The notes beneath the pieces are model-generated. The model was given only the letters and a program-made list of their open reading frames with translations, was not told where the DNA came from and did no database searches. From Alitta virens (taxonomy: Eukaryota > Annelida > Polychaeta > Phyllodocida > Nereididae), in assembly GCA_932294295.1 (NCBI GenBank), contig OW028579.1, positions 10,476,370-10,540,369 on the forward strand: a stretch of 64,000 nucleotides of DNA, in the 5' to 3' direction. The translations under genes and the position numbers were made by a program. Every line of letters starts with the position of its first letter. Position 1 is the first letter of the stretch. Below, one piece after another: positions 51,951 to 64,000 of the stretch.

Positions 51951-54290
51951 TTCGCTACTCTACCCCATGAAGAAACAGGCTGACTTGAGGCTCACCTGGG
52001 CCATGGGTCACTCTAATACAGTGTGTCACCTGCGTACATAAGAATAGCATTCAGTAAAGAAAAGAAAAAAATAAACATGCATTGCACTCCTGATTTCTTA
52101 GACAGCCTATTTTTACTCATTCACATAACAATCATTGGTTCAAAAATAACTAAATGATACACCGGACATAAATTATCATATTTTTGTCATTCATTTTTGT
52201 TATACATGTATTGTTCGTGTTTGATTGGTTATAAAGTATTGACACCCTATAAATACCATACATACAGTATATATGTACTAAGTTTCTATTGTTTTAATTT
52301 GATAAATCATTAAAGATGCGTCTAAATTGCATTTTAAGGCCGAGAGCAGTTTCTCTCATTACTGGACATTTTTTAAGCTTAAATCTTCAATATTTATAAC
52401 CAATCAAACACAAAACGTTTACATTGGGCAAGATGTTGGGCATGGGCTGGAAAAGCCTCGTGTCAATTGTTGTTCTGTTCCTCCAAGTAGAGTTATCCCT
52501 CTGGATAACTGTATTTAGTGAAACGGAACAACATGGCAAAAATCCTTTGGTAGTCCCATTGATTTTTTTTTAACATTTTAATTTAACTTTGGCCTTGAGT
52601 GTTATCAGTAATGCACACTATCTATCTACAGCTATCTATCTGTGTCTATCTATATATATATATATATATATCACATAGGCCTACATGCTAATCTGCAATA
52701 CACAGCCGTCACTCTTTCCAAAAACCCCTCTCGTTTCAGTAAATTGAATCACATGAAGTTAATGGATGTCCATTAAACCCAGTTTGTCCACTGATAGCCA
52801 TCTCAGTGACACAAGTGTTCAGTTGAGGTATTGATAACAGTCACAGTGCAAGATTCAGGCATCTTGACATTTGCTGAAATGTGAGCACCTGTATAATAAA
52901 AGTTTCAAAAAGCTGCTGAAAAACAGAACTTACAAACTGTCAAATATAGAAAACTTATTTCATAAATTGTGACAGAATATATATATATATAATATAATGT
53001 TTTATTGACGTTTTGGAATCATGGTTAGATACATTCGTCATACACAATAAACAAATACTACAAATTGAACAATGATGGTTGTGAAATAATAGCATAACAT
53101 AAACTATATATACATGATCAGAAAATTGATGAATGGTTAAGATAAAGCTAAATTTATATACATTAATTGAATAAGTAACTATGTGATTAAGTTATAGTTT
53201 CTGGTCCCAGTTAATCAAGGTAATAGTAGTACAACAAAATGTCACGGTAATGTCAGAGATATAAGAGATAAAGTTTTCTGGATGAGTGACAGAGCTGAAC
53301 AGAGGCCGCAAGCATAATAATCTCTTAAGTAGAAATTGAAATATTCATATGATATAATTGTTTTTCTATATCAGTAATGCAAACTCATAATTACATAAAA
53401 TGTCTGGACATAACATAATCACATCATAAAGTATTAACTAGAATATTTATTCAGTCTGTAAATTGCCAAGTTAATATATTATTTCTGCATACATCAAAAT
53501 CATTCATTATTTCGTATCAACTATAGAAATCTGTGAGTTAACCATACATTATACACATGAAGAATGAATCACAATGATGAATTTATAATAATTAAGAACC
53601 ACACACAAGTTACATGGTGGTACCAACTTATACTAAAGCATCGATGATCAACTGAAGTATTGATCGATCCGGTCGGATGACATCCACCAACCACTGCAAG
53701 CCAGGCATCTCATAAGTCTGAAAATATAAAGCAGAGAATTAGACAAGGGTTCTTATCAACTATAAAGTTGTGGTTTGACATTTCAGTAAAGATTCAGAAA
53801 AAATGTCCACTTATATTGTGTAATAATGCACATGCTTTAACCTAACAAATTCCAGGCATTCCTATAAGCAAAGTACAGTAATGATATTGATTGCAAGGCA
53901 TGAAAGATTGGGCCAAATGTAAAGCTTTTATTGCCATTGATGGAACGATGTGGGCCCAACATCGAGCCAACAACAGCAACAACAGCCAACTTTGGTTAAA
54001 TTAGGCAGCCAATCGAAGCTGCACTACTACTCTTCATTTTGACATACACTTCATACTTTTATGTCTGCTGCTCTCTAATTTTATAATTTAGATTTGGGCG
54101 TGTAATGGTCAGTTTCTAAAGCAAAATCAAATGTAGCTACCTACCTAAAATTAGTGTCTTTAGGTTCTTTTCAATCAAGATGATGTTACGCTGAAGTTTT
54201 CGGTAGCTCAAAAGATCTGCATACATCTGCAATCTCATTCCCAATTGCATATCAATTCATGAAGGTCTGCAAAAAGAAAGAATGGCATTA
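51951..54290. other. Intergenic, repeats only
   Basis: No gene seen. A TA dinucleotide run at about 52650-52670 and another at about 52978-52992 are the main features. Just upstream, 51257-51400 has imprecise repeats of an AGCCAGCCAGCCAATT phrase. Confidence 0.5.
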
Positions 54291-54299
54291 GACAATGTA

Positions 54300-56560
54300 C
54301 AATATGAGACACTCACTCTTACATATTTTGCAGGTACCCAAAATGAGTACTGTCCGATAATAAATAAACTGCAAAATATGACTGCAATTGGTCATTCATC
54401 AATGGCAGGCAAGATCAAGTTACTAGGAAATGCTGTCATGCATGACTAAATCTTAGTTGGAAAGATTAAGCAATGCATGACACTCAATCATGCATGACAA
54501 GGCTGAACTTAAGCTAGATCGCCACGTCAAGGCTTGCAGTTTGACCTAGCCCTAACTGATCTGAGCGGTTTATTTCTATTGGCCAGAATTTTTATGCTTG
54601 CACCTATTTTTTAATAAGCAATTATCAAAGAATATAACAATATAACAAGTATCATGCCACCGTCAGTAATTATACAGACTTAGGCAATGTTTGATCAATC
54701 GGTGATGTATTAGATGAAAACAAAAAAATTCTGACCATTAACCTAATGAATCAACAGCCTATGTTGATAATTCAACAGCCTATGTAGATTGCAGTTAGGG
54801 AAAGAGAGAGATAAATGCACCTTAATAGTACAACGAATATTTAGGTAAATAATAAATGCACCATAATATTTACAACGTCACTCTTAACCCAGCAGACAAG
54901 CAGAGACCAAAACAAAACTCAACAATGGCATCCAATCAGGTCGAAATCAAACTGACATCAGGTCACACAAAACAACTCCAATGAGAAACATCTGAAGAAC
55001 TTGGGACACGACAGAACTCGAGACAATCCAAAGAGTGAACATCATCAATATTATGGTGCACATTAAATAAAATATTTTAGGCAGAAAAACGTAGTACATT
55101 ATCACTCTCTTTTTTGTTAACTTTAAATTGAATAAAATCATGATCGTTGCTATTTTAGACCGTCTAAGGTCATTTACTTTAAAGCACCACTAAGTGCTTA
55201 TGCCTAGAAATTGCAATAATAGACCACCTACTCTGAAGCACTACTTATGTTTTGTGTCCCTCCTTCATATTAAAGCCTGAAGCATTCCTAAAAGAATGCT
55301 GCATGCTTTATCTTAACCCGAAAAATAAATGCATTACCATTGTTTTTCTTATGTTACCATACATTCCCGAAAGTTCCCACCCAGGATTTATGTCTAGAAT
55401 ACGTCTGTCTGAAATGGAAAAAAATTCAGTATTAGTTAAGATCATTTATATTTCAGCATCACATCATTGGTAGTAGCTAATTTCCAGAGTACCACTGCTT
55501 CAATTCATTGAAATACATTCATATTACAATTTATACCGTAACATAACAATCTGTAGTGCATAGAGAAAAAGTATATTATGAATTATAGATTACCCAGAGT
55601 CAGAATCGAATCTCCTTTGGTTTTTACTCAACATCTAACAATCATTAAAGTTGCTCTTTCAACACTCTACCAGCTGTAGTAAAGTTCCAAGTACATAGTA
55701 TAGATTAGTCGGACTTAAAATTTCAATGCTGTAAATTTATACTTACACTAATGTAAAATGCAGCAAAATTCATGGAGCCATTCCGGTGACATGTCCGCTG
55801 CAGCCAAGGGAAGTGCCATCAGCTGTAAGCTTTCAGGTTGTGTATGCACAGCAGTTCTGGCCTGTAAGTGATAATAGGGGAAAGTATCAATTATGTACAT
55901 ATATACAATTGTTCTTAATTGAGGTGTGCCTAAACCTCATTGCTAAACACATTCATACTGCGGTCACTAAACACAATAATACTGCATGTGGCAAAACACA
56001 ATCATACTGCATGTCGCTATCCTAAATAACAGCACCCTTATTAAGATTAATGTTAGGCCAACACCACAAATAGAAAAAAGTCCACCACCAAATAAAAACT
56101 TGTTGAACATCATTGGCCCAGGATTTACGTCTAAAATATGTCTCTCTGAAATGGGAAAATGTTCAGTATTAGTTAACATCATTAATGATATTTCAGCATC
56201 ACATCATTGGTAGCTAATTTATACTTACAATAAGAACTCTTCCATATTTTGCATATACCAAAAATGAGTAGGTCTGATACTAAATTAACTGCAAAATATG
56301 ACTGCAATTTGTCATCCATCAGTGGCAGGCATGATCAAGTTGCATGCCACTCAATCATGCATGCCAAAGCTAAACTTAAGCTAGGTCGCCACGTCACGGC
56401 TTGCAGTTTGACCTAGGACCTAACTGAGCTAAACGGTTTATTTTAATTGTTAATTACAGTTAGGAAAAAGAGACATAATCATTTATACATGGTGCAAATA
56501 TTATTTTGGGTAAATAATATTTGCACCATTATATTACATTATACCTTTTTTTTTATTAAC
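54300..56560. repeat. Rearranged duplicated segment
   Basis: Block A (about 54300-54590) recurs diverged at about 56230-56450, including AAATATGACTGCAATT and GGCTTGCAGTTTGACCTAG. Block B (about 55378-55490) recurs at about 56108-56222, including TTCAGTATTAGTTAA and CATCACATCATTGGTAG. The order is A-B then B'-A', so duplication was followed by rearrangement, or two related repeats inserted. Confidence 0.65.
55560..55690 (-). repeat. tRNA-derived SINE-like element
   Basis: Read on the minus strand, it contains CAGCTGGTAGAG (box A-like) and, about 60 bp later, GATTCGATTCT (box B-like). A stretch GACTCTGGGTAAT and an AT-rich tail follow, shared with the fragment at 44668. It does not fold as an intact tRNA. 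Confidence 0.5.
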
Positions 56561-56773
56561 TTTAATTAAATCATGGTCATTGGTAATTTAGACCTAAAAT
56601 AATTTTTAGGTCTTTTTTTTTTAACCCCTAACATGTTGCAACGTATTAAACCTATTGGCCAATGAGCTAATCTAGACCTTCTAAAATAATAATAATCGGA
56701 TGTTTTTTTTTCCGTTTTTGCATTTTTTTTAACCCCTAACACGTTGCAATTTAATAAACCCATTGGCCAATAA

Positions 56774-56946
56774 ACACAACAGTGACAGTCGCCACTACAC
56801 ACAACAGTGACAGTCGCCACTACACACAACAGTGACAGTCGCCACTACACACAACAGTGACAGTCGCCACTACACACAACAGTGACAGTCGCCACTACAC
56901 ACAACAGTGACAGTCGCCACTACACACAACAGTGACAGTCGCCACT
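56774..56946. repeat. 25-bp minisatellite x7
   Basis: Seven near-perfect units containing caacagtgacagtcgccact. Single diverged copies lie near 56983 and 57069, showing spread beyond the array. The unit is GC-richer than its surroundings. Confidence 0.95.
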
Positions 56947-57327
56947 AAACACCTGAGATATTTATTTTTTCTTCACACCGGTGACAGTTGCCACCCCCTC
57001 ATGAGGGCCCTCACGAGGGACCTTTCGCTTCTATTGGACTAACCTGTGGACCCACTTTTGGAGCCCCTACAGTGACAGTCGCCACTACCTTGCAATCGCA
57101 TCCAAATAAGTTGTCCGCTCATGCGTATATTGGCATAGGCCAATTATCGACTTTATGGACTAACTACCTGCACTGCGTCCACTTCTATTACCATTTAAAA
57201 ATGATATTGTCCGCAATACCTACCCCGTATAAGCAAACATCTATAGGACATGCCGCTCATACTTAAATTACCCGTACAAGCGCTAACTTGGAAGAAATTC
57301 TCACTTGCACCTAGCAGAATACAGGGG

Positions 57328-57890
57328 TCAGTAAGCAAAAATGGTTAATAACTCAAACCCACTACCTCAGGAAGCAAAAATGGTTAGTAACTCAATCCCA
57401 CTATAGGCATAGGCCTATCATCCACTTATAACGGCCCCTACTACTTTAATATAGGTTGTCAGTAAGCAAAAATGGTTAGTAACTCAATCCCACTACCTCA
57501 GTAAGCAAAAATGGTTAGTAACTCAATCCCACTATAGGCATAGGCCTATCATCCACTTATAACGGCCCCTACTACTTTAATATAGGTGGTCAGGAAGCAA
57601 TATAGGTGGTCAGGAAGCAAAAATGGTTAGTAACTCAACCCACTATAGGCATAGGCCTATCATCCACTTATAACGGCCCCTACTACTTTAATATAGGTGG
57701 TCAGGAAGCAATATAGGTGGTCAGGAAGCAAAAATGGTTAGTAACTCAACCCACTATAGGCATAGGCCTATCATCCACTTATAACGGCCCCTACTACTTT
57801 AATATAGGTTGTCAGTAAGCAAAAATGGTTAGTAACTCAATCCCACTACCTCAGTAAGCAAAAATGGTTAGCAACTCAATCCCACTACCA
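57328..57890. repeat. Composite higher-order tandem repeat
   Basis: A ~34-bp phrase (aagcaaaaatggttagtaac plus tcaatcccactacctcag) alternates with a ~65-bp phrase containing ggcataggcctatcatccac and ending aatatagg. Four copies of the long phrase start near 57404, 57537, 57646 and 57758, with one or two short phrases between them. Confidence 0.9.
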
Positions 57891-60800
57891 TGATGAGGGG
57901 AACCTAATTTAAACCATAACCCAAGAAAATTACCCAGAATAATCCCCACTGGTCACCGCAGCAGATTCACAGACTCAGAACGCCATCTGTTGAAGTTCTG
58001 ACACTGCCCGCTCATGGACGTAAAAGCCCACGATCCGCTGCAGCTTTATATTCGTGTTAAGAATCGTACCCACTATCAACGATCTACTCCCCTAAGCACA
58101 CCCTCGCACTTGGTTTTCGCACACCGGGCTACGTCCATGCCCACCACACCATGGAGACAAGGACTTGTCTCCATCCAACACCAAGTCTGGGGCCGAGGAT
58201 GCCAAAGTCTTAGTAAGATAACACACAGACCGGTACCAAAAATCTGTGATATAACTGGCTAACCCATTAGCCTATAATGTACAAAACGGACGGTTATTGT
58301 GTATCGTATGCATGCTATAATAGATAAATGCGTATTTGCGTTTATATCCAAAGAACTACATGTACAATCAGTCGACATGATAGGTTCTTGAATATCCTAA
58401 CAACAACAAAAATTACGGTACCTTTGTGGTGTGATGCGTAACCCGGGTGGATCCAGCGAACCCGGGGGGAATATAGCGCCCGGGGGTATCCTGCGGAGCC
58501 CGGTAGGGGCTCCATAATCACCCGGGTGTATATCCAACGAATATGTGGCGGTAACACGCTTATATAGGCAGCGATAAGCACGTGGCTGGGGGCGTCAACA
58601 TGCAAATGACCTGTTGGCGGCATTGACCAATCAGATTCATCCAAATCTGCCAAGGCCCACCCACGACTAAAAATGTTCGTTTCGGAAATTGGATTATGAA
58701 GGCCGAAGTTTCCCGGAAATTTACCCGAGCCAATTTGAAGGACTTAAGCAAATTATCTTTAATTTTAAATTCATTTCAATTGCATATATATATCAAAGAA
58801 AGACATTCTTTTCTTAATACATATAATTAGGAATTATTATAACGCATTGCAATTAAAGTATCAGGTCACGTGACATATGTTAATTTATGCCCCCCCCCCC
58901 CCTGGGTCGCGGGATGTTGGTTTTGACAACAAAAAAATTTCAATAATTATATGGAATTCATAACATAATTAAATTATAACACATTGCAATGATCATGGCC
59001 CAGTCCAGAACCAAGCTTTAAATAGATAATTTTAATTTTTGTTTTGACTGGCAATTTAATTAGTTGGTACGCATTATAGCTAGGACACAGGGAATGCTTA
59101 AATCTGGATTAAGTGTTTAGTGTTTTTAATTATAATTCGTGGACATAGGATTGCATTTAGGCCTATTAGACTATTGTTGCGAAACAGCGGTTTATCCCAT
59201 TGTTTGTAACAGTTTGTTTAATTAAGCCGGGGGAACCGGTACAGGTGTGAATTAAGCCTACAAAGTTCTATAGATATATCTACAGCTTTTTCACCCGTTG
59301 TTTATAACAGTTTGTTTCAATTGACTATTTCCCGCCCTGCAGCTGTGAGCAACATATCTCCAAAATAATTCTAAGCTTGATATCTATCTCCAATATTCTA
59401 AGATATCTATCTTCAATATCTATCTCCGAAATAATTTCTGCTGCATAATTGTATAAGTATGGGAATTATTTGAAGCTAATTTGTGCAGAAAGGGAGTTTT
59501 CACGAGTTAGAAAGTTGGGCTTTGACTTTTTTGTAACATTTATATCTATTTTGTGCTTTTCCAAGACATACATGTGTCAAAATAAGAAATTGTGGTCAGT
59601 TTTCTATGAAGACGGGTTAACGTATGTTATTGAATCGTGCAGTTTACTGGCATGTTTTTGAAATATAACAATTTCCCTCTCATTTTGAATTTTAACCAAT
59701 AACCGCAAGGAATGTCATAATCTATCTATATGTAATTATGTATTAACCAGACGTGTCATAGAATTTATGTAAAAAATGTTATTCTATTTTATTTCTGACA
59801 GGACAATTCTAGTTGTTAAAAAAATTCTTCCCCCCCCCCCCCATTGAAGGGGAATCCCGGGATTCCCTCGTCTAAAAATAGATGTACCGCCGGAGGTCGC
59901 CGAGTGATATGAAAGCTATGATACTAGCAGTGGCGTAGCTAGGGTTAGCAGAGTGGGGGGCACATATAAAACAATGTTTTTTTTTTTTTGGGGGGGGGAC
60001 ACCCTCTAAACTTTGTTTTTTCTTGGAATAAAAAATATCGACACTGTTTAACTTAAAGTGGTGAGGTATGTTCATAGCAATGGGCATGTTTTTAGCAGAT
60101 TGATGAATTCGGCGCAAATGCGAAAAACAGTGAATTCGGCGAACGGTAAATTCGGGGACATAGATATAGGCCTATAGGCTTATTATGTCCGCCCACATTG
60201 ACAATTAAGAAGAAAATTATAATCTAATTTATAAATTGATTTTGAAACTTTTTGAATTGACATTTTAATAAATAGTAGAACTTGCAATTGATTTATCTTG
60301 TCGTTTGACATTATTGACACGTACAGGACCAAGAATGGTAAGATACACAAATTAAATATCATACACTGAGAAAACAAATACCCAAAGTACAGTTAAATAG
60401 TAAAATCATTAATTTTAATAGAAAATGTACAGTACGGTAAAATAAAATAATTAATTTGTTACAATGTTACCGATAATTAGTAACAACACACATTGTCTGA
60501 AAGCAGATGTTTGCACTTGCAATGATAGAGACAATATTATGCAGTTTTCTGCTAACTATTGAAATTATGTTTTGTGTAATGCTTTTAAAGTCTATTTTCT
60601 CATTATTTATGCTAACTTTTATTGGACTCTTTGATCTGTAGTTATGCGATTTTGTCGGCCGACAGGGGGCTGGCGATCTTTGCACCGATCTCGCACAGTC
60701 GCGCGTGACCTCTCACACTACGCGATTTTTCCCGCCGATTTTGCAACGTTGCAGATGAGTGCTTAAGGGGATAATAAATTATGCTTATACTTTGTTTACT

Positions 60801-62600
60801 TACTTAACTTACTTTGTTTACAACTTCTTTAACATCTTTCTTTACTTTCTAACTAACTAACTTACTAACTAACATACTAACCTACTAACTTACTTACTTA
60901 CTAACTGTAATTGCTGGATTTCTTATGATTAATAATAATAATCAGTGTTTTACCTGAAATACAATTTTTTTTTACATAAACATTAAAAGATATTAGTATT
61001 ATTATATTGCCGCAAAATGTTTGCATATGCCTTCACTCTTAAGTTTTGGCATTGTGCCAGCGTAATAATACAGTTGGATCTCTAGCTTAAAGACCACACT
61101 TAGTTTTACCGGTAAAAAAAAAATTGTTGAGCGGCTTATACACTTCATTGGTTAATGTGTTGAGTGAGCAGGGCATTACCAATTTTCTCTTTTAATTTGA
61201 TTGGTTAATAGGCATATTATGTTCGTGATTGACAGGTTTTGTAACACTATTTTTATTTTGCTGAATCTACATAGTAACAAAAATTGATTGTTACTGCACA
61301 AAGTAGCAAAGAAATTATGGCCTGGACATAAACAATGCCTAGAAATATTTGCAGGCGTTTGCATTTGACTTTCAAGATCATATGCCATTCTCTTTTTTAT
61401 TAATAATAATCACACATTTACGGAAGGATATCAGTTCAGTCATATAATGAATTGAATTAATTAAATTTTATTAAAATTATTAAATTCAGTCATATAGTGG
61501 AAAATATCTAGCAGAATTTCATTTAGAAATGATAGCAACCACAAAAAACGTTATACCAAAACAGCATGGATGATAATTACCTACAAAATATACATGTTTT
61601 GATATTATAATATATTAGGCCTATGATCAGAAAAAAAAGAAAAAGAGAATGACCTATATATTATGTGCAGTGCAATATATCTAAACAATAACTACAGGGG
61701 GGGGGGGAGCAATGTGTCTTTCAGCTAAGTACTATACACTTATGTTAAGGGTGTTTGGAAGTTAAATGCTTATTTTTCACTGTTTTCAGATGGTTTACAT
61801 AGACTCCTGATTATAATTAATATCAAAATATTTTCATGCTTATGAATGACATGATGTATGTTACCAACATTTGGCATGCACTTTATTGTCTGCATTGTGA
61901 AAGTAATTTTTTTTTTTGGGGGGGGGGGGGGGGGGGCATTTGAGCTGTGCCCTTGTCACTACAGCCAGCTGAGTGCATAGAAAGACTATTGCAGGAAATG
62001 ATCAAATTTGATTGACAGGTGGGGGTGTGGCTACCAGCCAGGTTCACCATTTCATTGAAAATGAGTAATTAGGTTTTTATTAGTGATGACCAAGTCATTC
62101 AGTAATAACATTAAATTTTTTATAAATTATGATTTTGGACGAATAGCAGCATGTCAAGGTTAGCAATAGTGTGCACACATACATTATTTGTGCGTAATAT
62201 ATATATATATATATATAGGTAGGAAGGTAATTCCACGAAAAAATATGAAAACTGCTGCATGGCCCTCAATAGTCAGACAGTGTCAGACACAAAATCATTT
62301 CATGTTTTAAAATATTATTCGCACTCAGCTTAATATACTTGACATCAAAAATCTGCTAAATGTTTGGGAATCCAAGCCATATCATTTCATCATTATGCCT
62401 GCCTCTGGCAGATGGTCATATAGGCCGAGTAAACTTCAGGGTTCAGTGGAAAGATTAGAATAGTTATACAGGAAACATTTCAAAGGGTAAGCGGAAATTA
62501 TTTATAAATATACTGGATTTCAATTAGACTATTTTTCTTGGTGAATACATAAGAAATGCAAACCTCACAATTAAGACCTTGGTTAGAATAGACATACTAA
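57891..62600. other. Intergenic, low-complexity, no gene seen
   Basis: Contains a CCCGGG-rich degenerate ~20-bp repeat (58440-58540) and C or G homopolymers near 58892, 59830, 59990, 61698 and 61919. Tetranucleotide ACTT/ACTA repeats (about 60795-60905) and a TA run (about 62201-62217) are also present. Open frames here are short and without motifs. Confidence 0.5.
58440..58540. repeat. CCCGGG-rich degenerate ~20-bp repeat
   Basis: About five units, each beginning (a)cccgggtg or cccggggg followed by a tatcc-like and a gcga-like word, form a GC-rich island in AT-rich DNA. Confidence 0.6.
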
Positions 62601-62630
62601 TAGTGAGGTCTTAATAGTTTTTTTTTTTTA

Positions 62631-62686
62631 ATACTGTGAATGAATATTTTGGCAGTGTATATGCCATAAATATTCATTCACAGTAT
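62631..62686. repeat. Long perfect foldback
   Basis: Arms 62631-62648 and 62669-62686 pair over 18 bp without mismatch. T49-A68 extends the stem, and after a one-base bulge TGGCA (62650-62654) pairs with TGCCA (62662-62666), leaving a 7-nt loop. A T-run precedes it. It could be a small-RNA precursor or a short palindromic repeat relic. Confidence 0.75.
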
Positions 62687-64000
62687 AAAGGCTATTCATG
62701 TTCATTGGACCACAATGACAGTTAAAGATAGGGAAATTATGAATATAAAACAAATACATGAAGAAGGTGCTCAGGAATATGCTGTATTTTTATAATTAAC
62801 TCTATTTAACAATAATTTAATGTCTTCCTTCTAGACAACTGGAATTCATTTTTTCATTATTTTACTGTTTAGCTAATAACATGACATTTAGTTTGCACTT
62901 CAGTGAGAAACACTTTTTGTCTTGGCCTAGATCTTTGGCCTTGGCCTATATTCAGAAACTGCTCTTTTTTGCCTTGGCCTTCTCACCTGACTTTCTTTAA
63001 CTAAAGACATTCATCTTTAACTCACCTGAAGATGTTGGAGGAGTGCAAAACTTCAACTTGCAATTACTTGGCTTCTATACATGATAGAACAATGCGGTTT
63101 TTTTTCTTAATAGTTCATTTGTAACTATCTTATCATCTATATCCCTTTAAAGCAACACAATGAAAAAAATACACTAATACCTAATTTATTGAGAAAGAAA
63201 TACTGATGACAACCCTGAGGTTTACGATGTCACTAAATCTACAATTTGTAAGTGATATTTAAGGTACAATAATAAAACCACTGTCTGGCTGCCTAAATGA
63301 CTGAATAGTTGTCAGCTGGCATGTTCTGTTGTGCTGACTGACTTGACTGAACTGACTGACTTGACTGAACTGACTGACTTGACTGAACTGACAGACAGAC
63401 ATAATTGACTGAGTTCAACTGACTGATTTAACTGACTGAACTGACTAAATATAAGACTGAATTAACTTGACTGAACCTGACTTGGCTGTACTGACTGATT
63501 TGGCTGAACTGACTGACTTTGCTGAACTGACAGACTACTGTAGAAGGAATAGGCCAATTAGAACAATGATATAATGAATTTGCGACTTCTAAAAGTGGCA
63601 TATTATTATGATTTTTATTTTTAAATAATTTGATAACTTCATCATTGGAATTTCACTGGGGTTCTAAGGATGTGAATGGCCATGCAAGAACTTAAGGTTT
63701 GGATGGACTTTTTTGTTGTTGCTTGCATTATAGTAGGATTAAAAACAAATGTCAACTGTTTTGTAATATATTTTTTCCTGTGGCATGGGGGCTTGATCAT
63801 GATGGATCAGCATAAACTAGACAGAATCAAATATAATCAAACCCCAACTGGCTAGGTGATGAAAATAGGCTATTATTATAATTTTAGTAAGTTGGCTGGT
63901 TTGTATATTGGTATCCAAAGTACTAAATAATACAAATCAACAACTGTCAAAAGTTCATTGAACCCAACAAAATTGAGCTGTCAATCATCTACATGATCTA
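62687..64000. other. Intergenic with 18-bp minisatellite
   Basis: No gene seen. From about 63335 to 63390 three 18-bp units (ctgactgacttgactgaa) form an array that continues in degenerate CTGA/CTTGA words to about 63535. Confidence 0.6.

Noticed and set aside
56988..57266. Plus-strand 92-codon frame
   Set aside because: Runs through minisatellite-derived sequence and has no recognisable domain.
57328..57890. CRISPR-like array
   Set aside because: Both the short and long phrases are repeated, there are no unique spacers, and the DNA is animal.
58014..58262. Plus-strand 82-codon frame
   Set aside because: Short, motif-free, at the edge of repeat-rich DNA.

Overview
The window is metazoan nuclear DNA: AT-rich, with spliced genes, microsatellites, a SINE-like repeat and decayed P-element/THAP transposase genes. 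Canonical animal transcription-factor motifs (CRE, NRF-1, YY1-like, E-box) also occur. A marine invertebrate would fit, but the species cannot be fixed from the sequence. About 37 kb is occupied by a large virus-like DNA transposon of the Polinton/Maverick (adintovirus-related) class. It is present as two almost identical, same-direction copies separated by a 200-base run of N.

Layout. 1-2089 is non-coding host flank. 2090-2095 is one half of a palindromic 6-bp target duplication (ACTAGT). Copy 1 runs from 2096 to the gap at 21072, and copy 2 from 21273 to 39461, followed by the second ACTAGT (39462-39467). Copy 1 has only the left terminal inverted repeat (~218 bp) and copy 2 only the right one. 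Copy 2 starts inside the zinc-finger part of PolB, and copy 1 stops just upstream of the start codon of the right-end gene. The simplest reading is one ~19.4-kb insertion whose two contigs (or haplotypes) overlap by ~17.8 kb and were scaffolded end to end.

Gene plan of the element. The left half holds protein-primed DNA polymerase B (+), a three-exon secreted or membrane protein gene (-), a CARD death-fold gene (+), a small helical protein gene (+), a two-exon membrane protein gene with an LRRNT-like cysteine motif (-), and a C4HC3 RING gene with an acidic tail (+). The right half is all on the minus strand: a tandem-PC4-like protein, FtsK/A32-type packaging ATPase, small membrane protein, two small conserved proteins, DDE integrase with C-terminal chromodomain, penton, basic core-like protein, double-jelly-roll major capsid protein and adenovirus-type protease. 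Seven adjacent gene pairs there are linked or nearly linked by overlaps, several of them exact ATGA stop-start junctions.

Together these genes supply replication (PolB, probably the PC4-like protein), integration (integrase), virion assembly (capsid, penton, core, protease, ATPase), and a set of host-facing accessory genes (CARD, RING, two membrane proteins). Regulatory candidates lie in the gaps: a triple covarying hairpin array between the convergent RING and protease genes, a 9-bp-periodic CTAG array upstream of the penton gene, and a CRE/NRF-1/YY1/E-box cluster inside an intron.

The right flank (39468-64000) carries three P-element/THAP9-like transposase remnants: a nearly full-length one on the minus strand (43509-48700), a truncated one just upstream of it (48897 to ~51950, minus), and a C-terminal fragment on the plus strand (41400-42381). 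From about 52 kb on I see no credible genes, only tandem repeats, a rearranged duplicated segment, SINE-like pieces, homopolymers and a strong hairpin.
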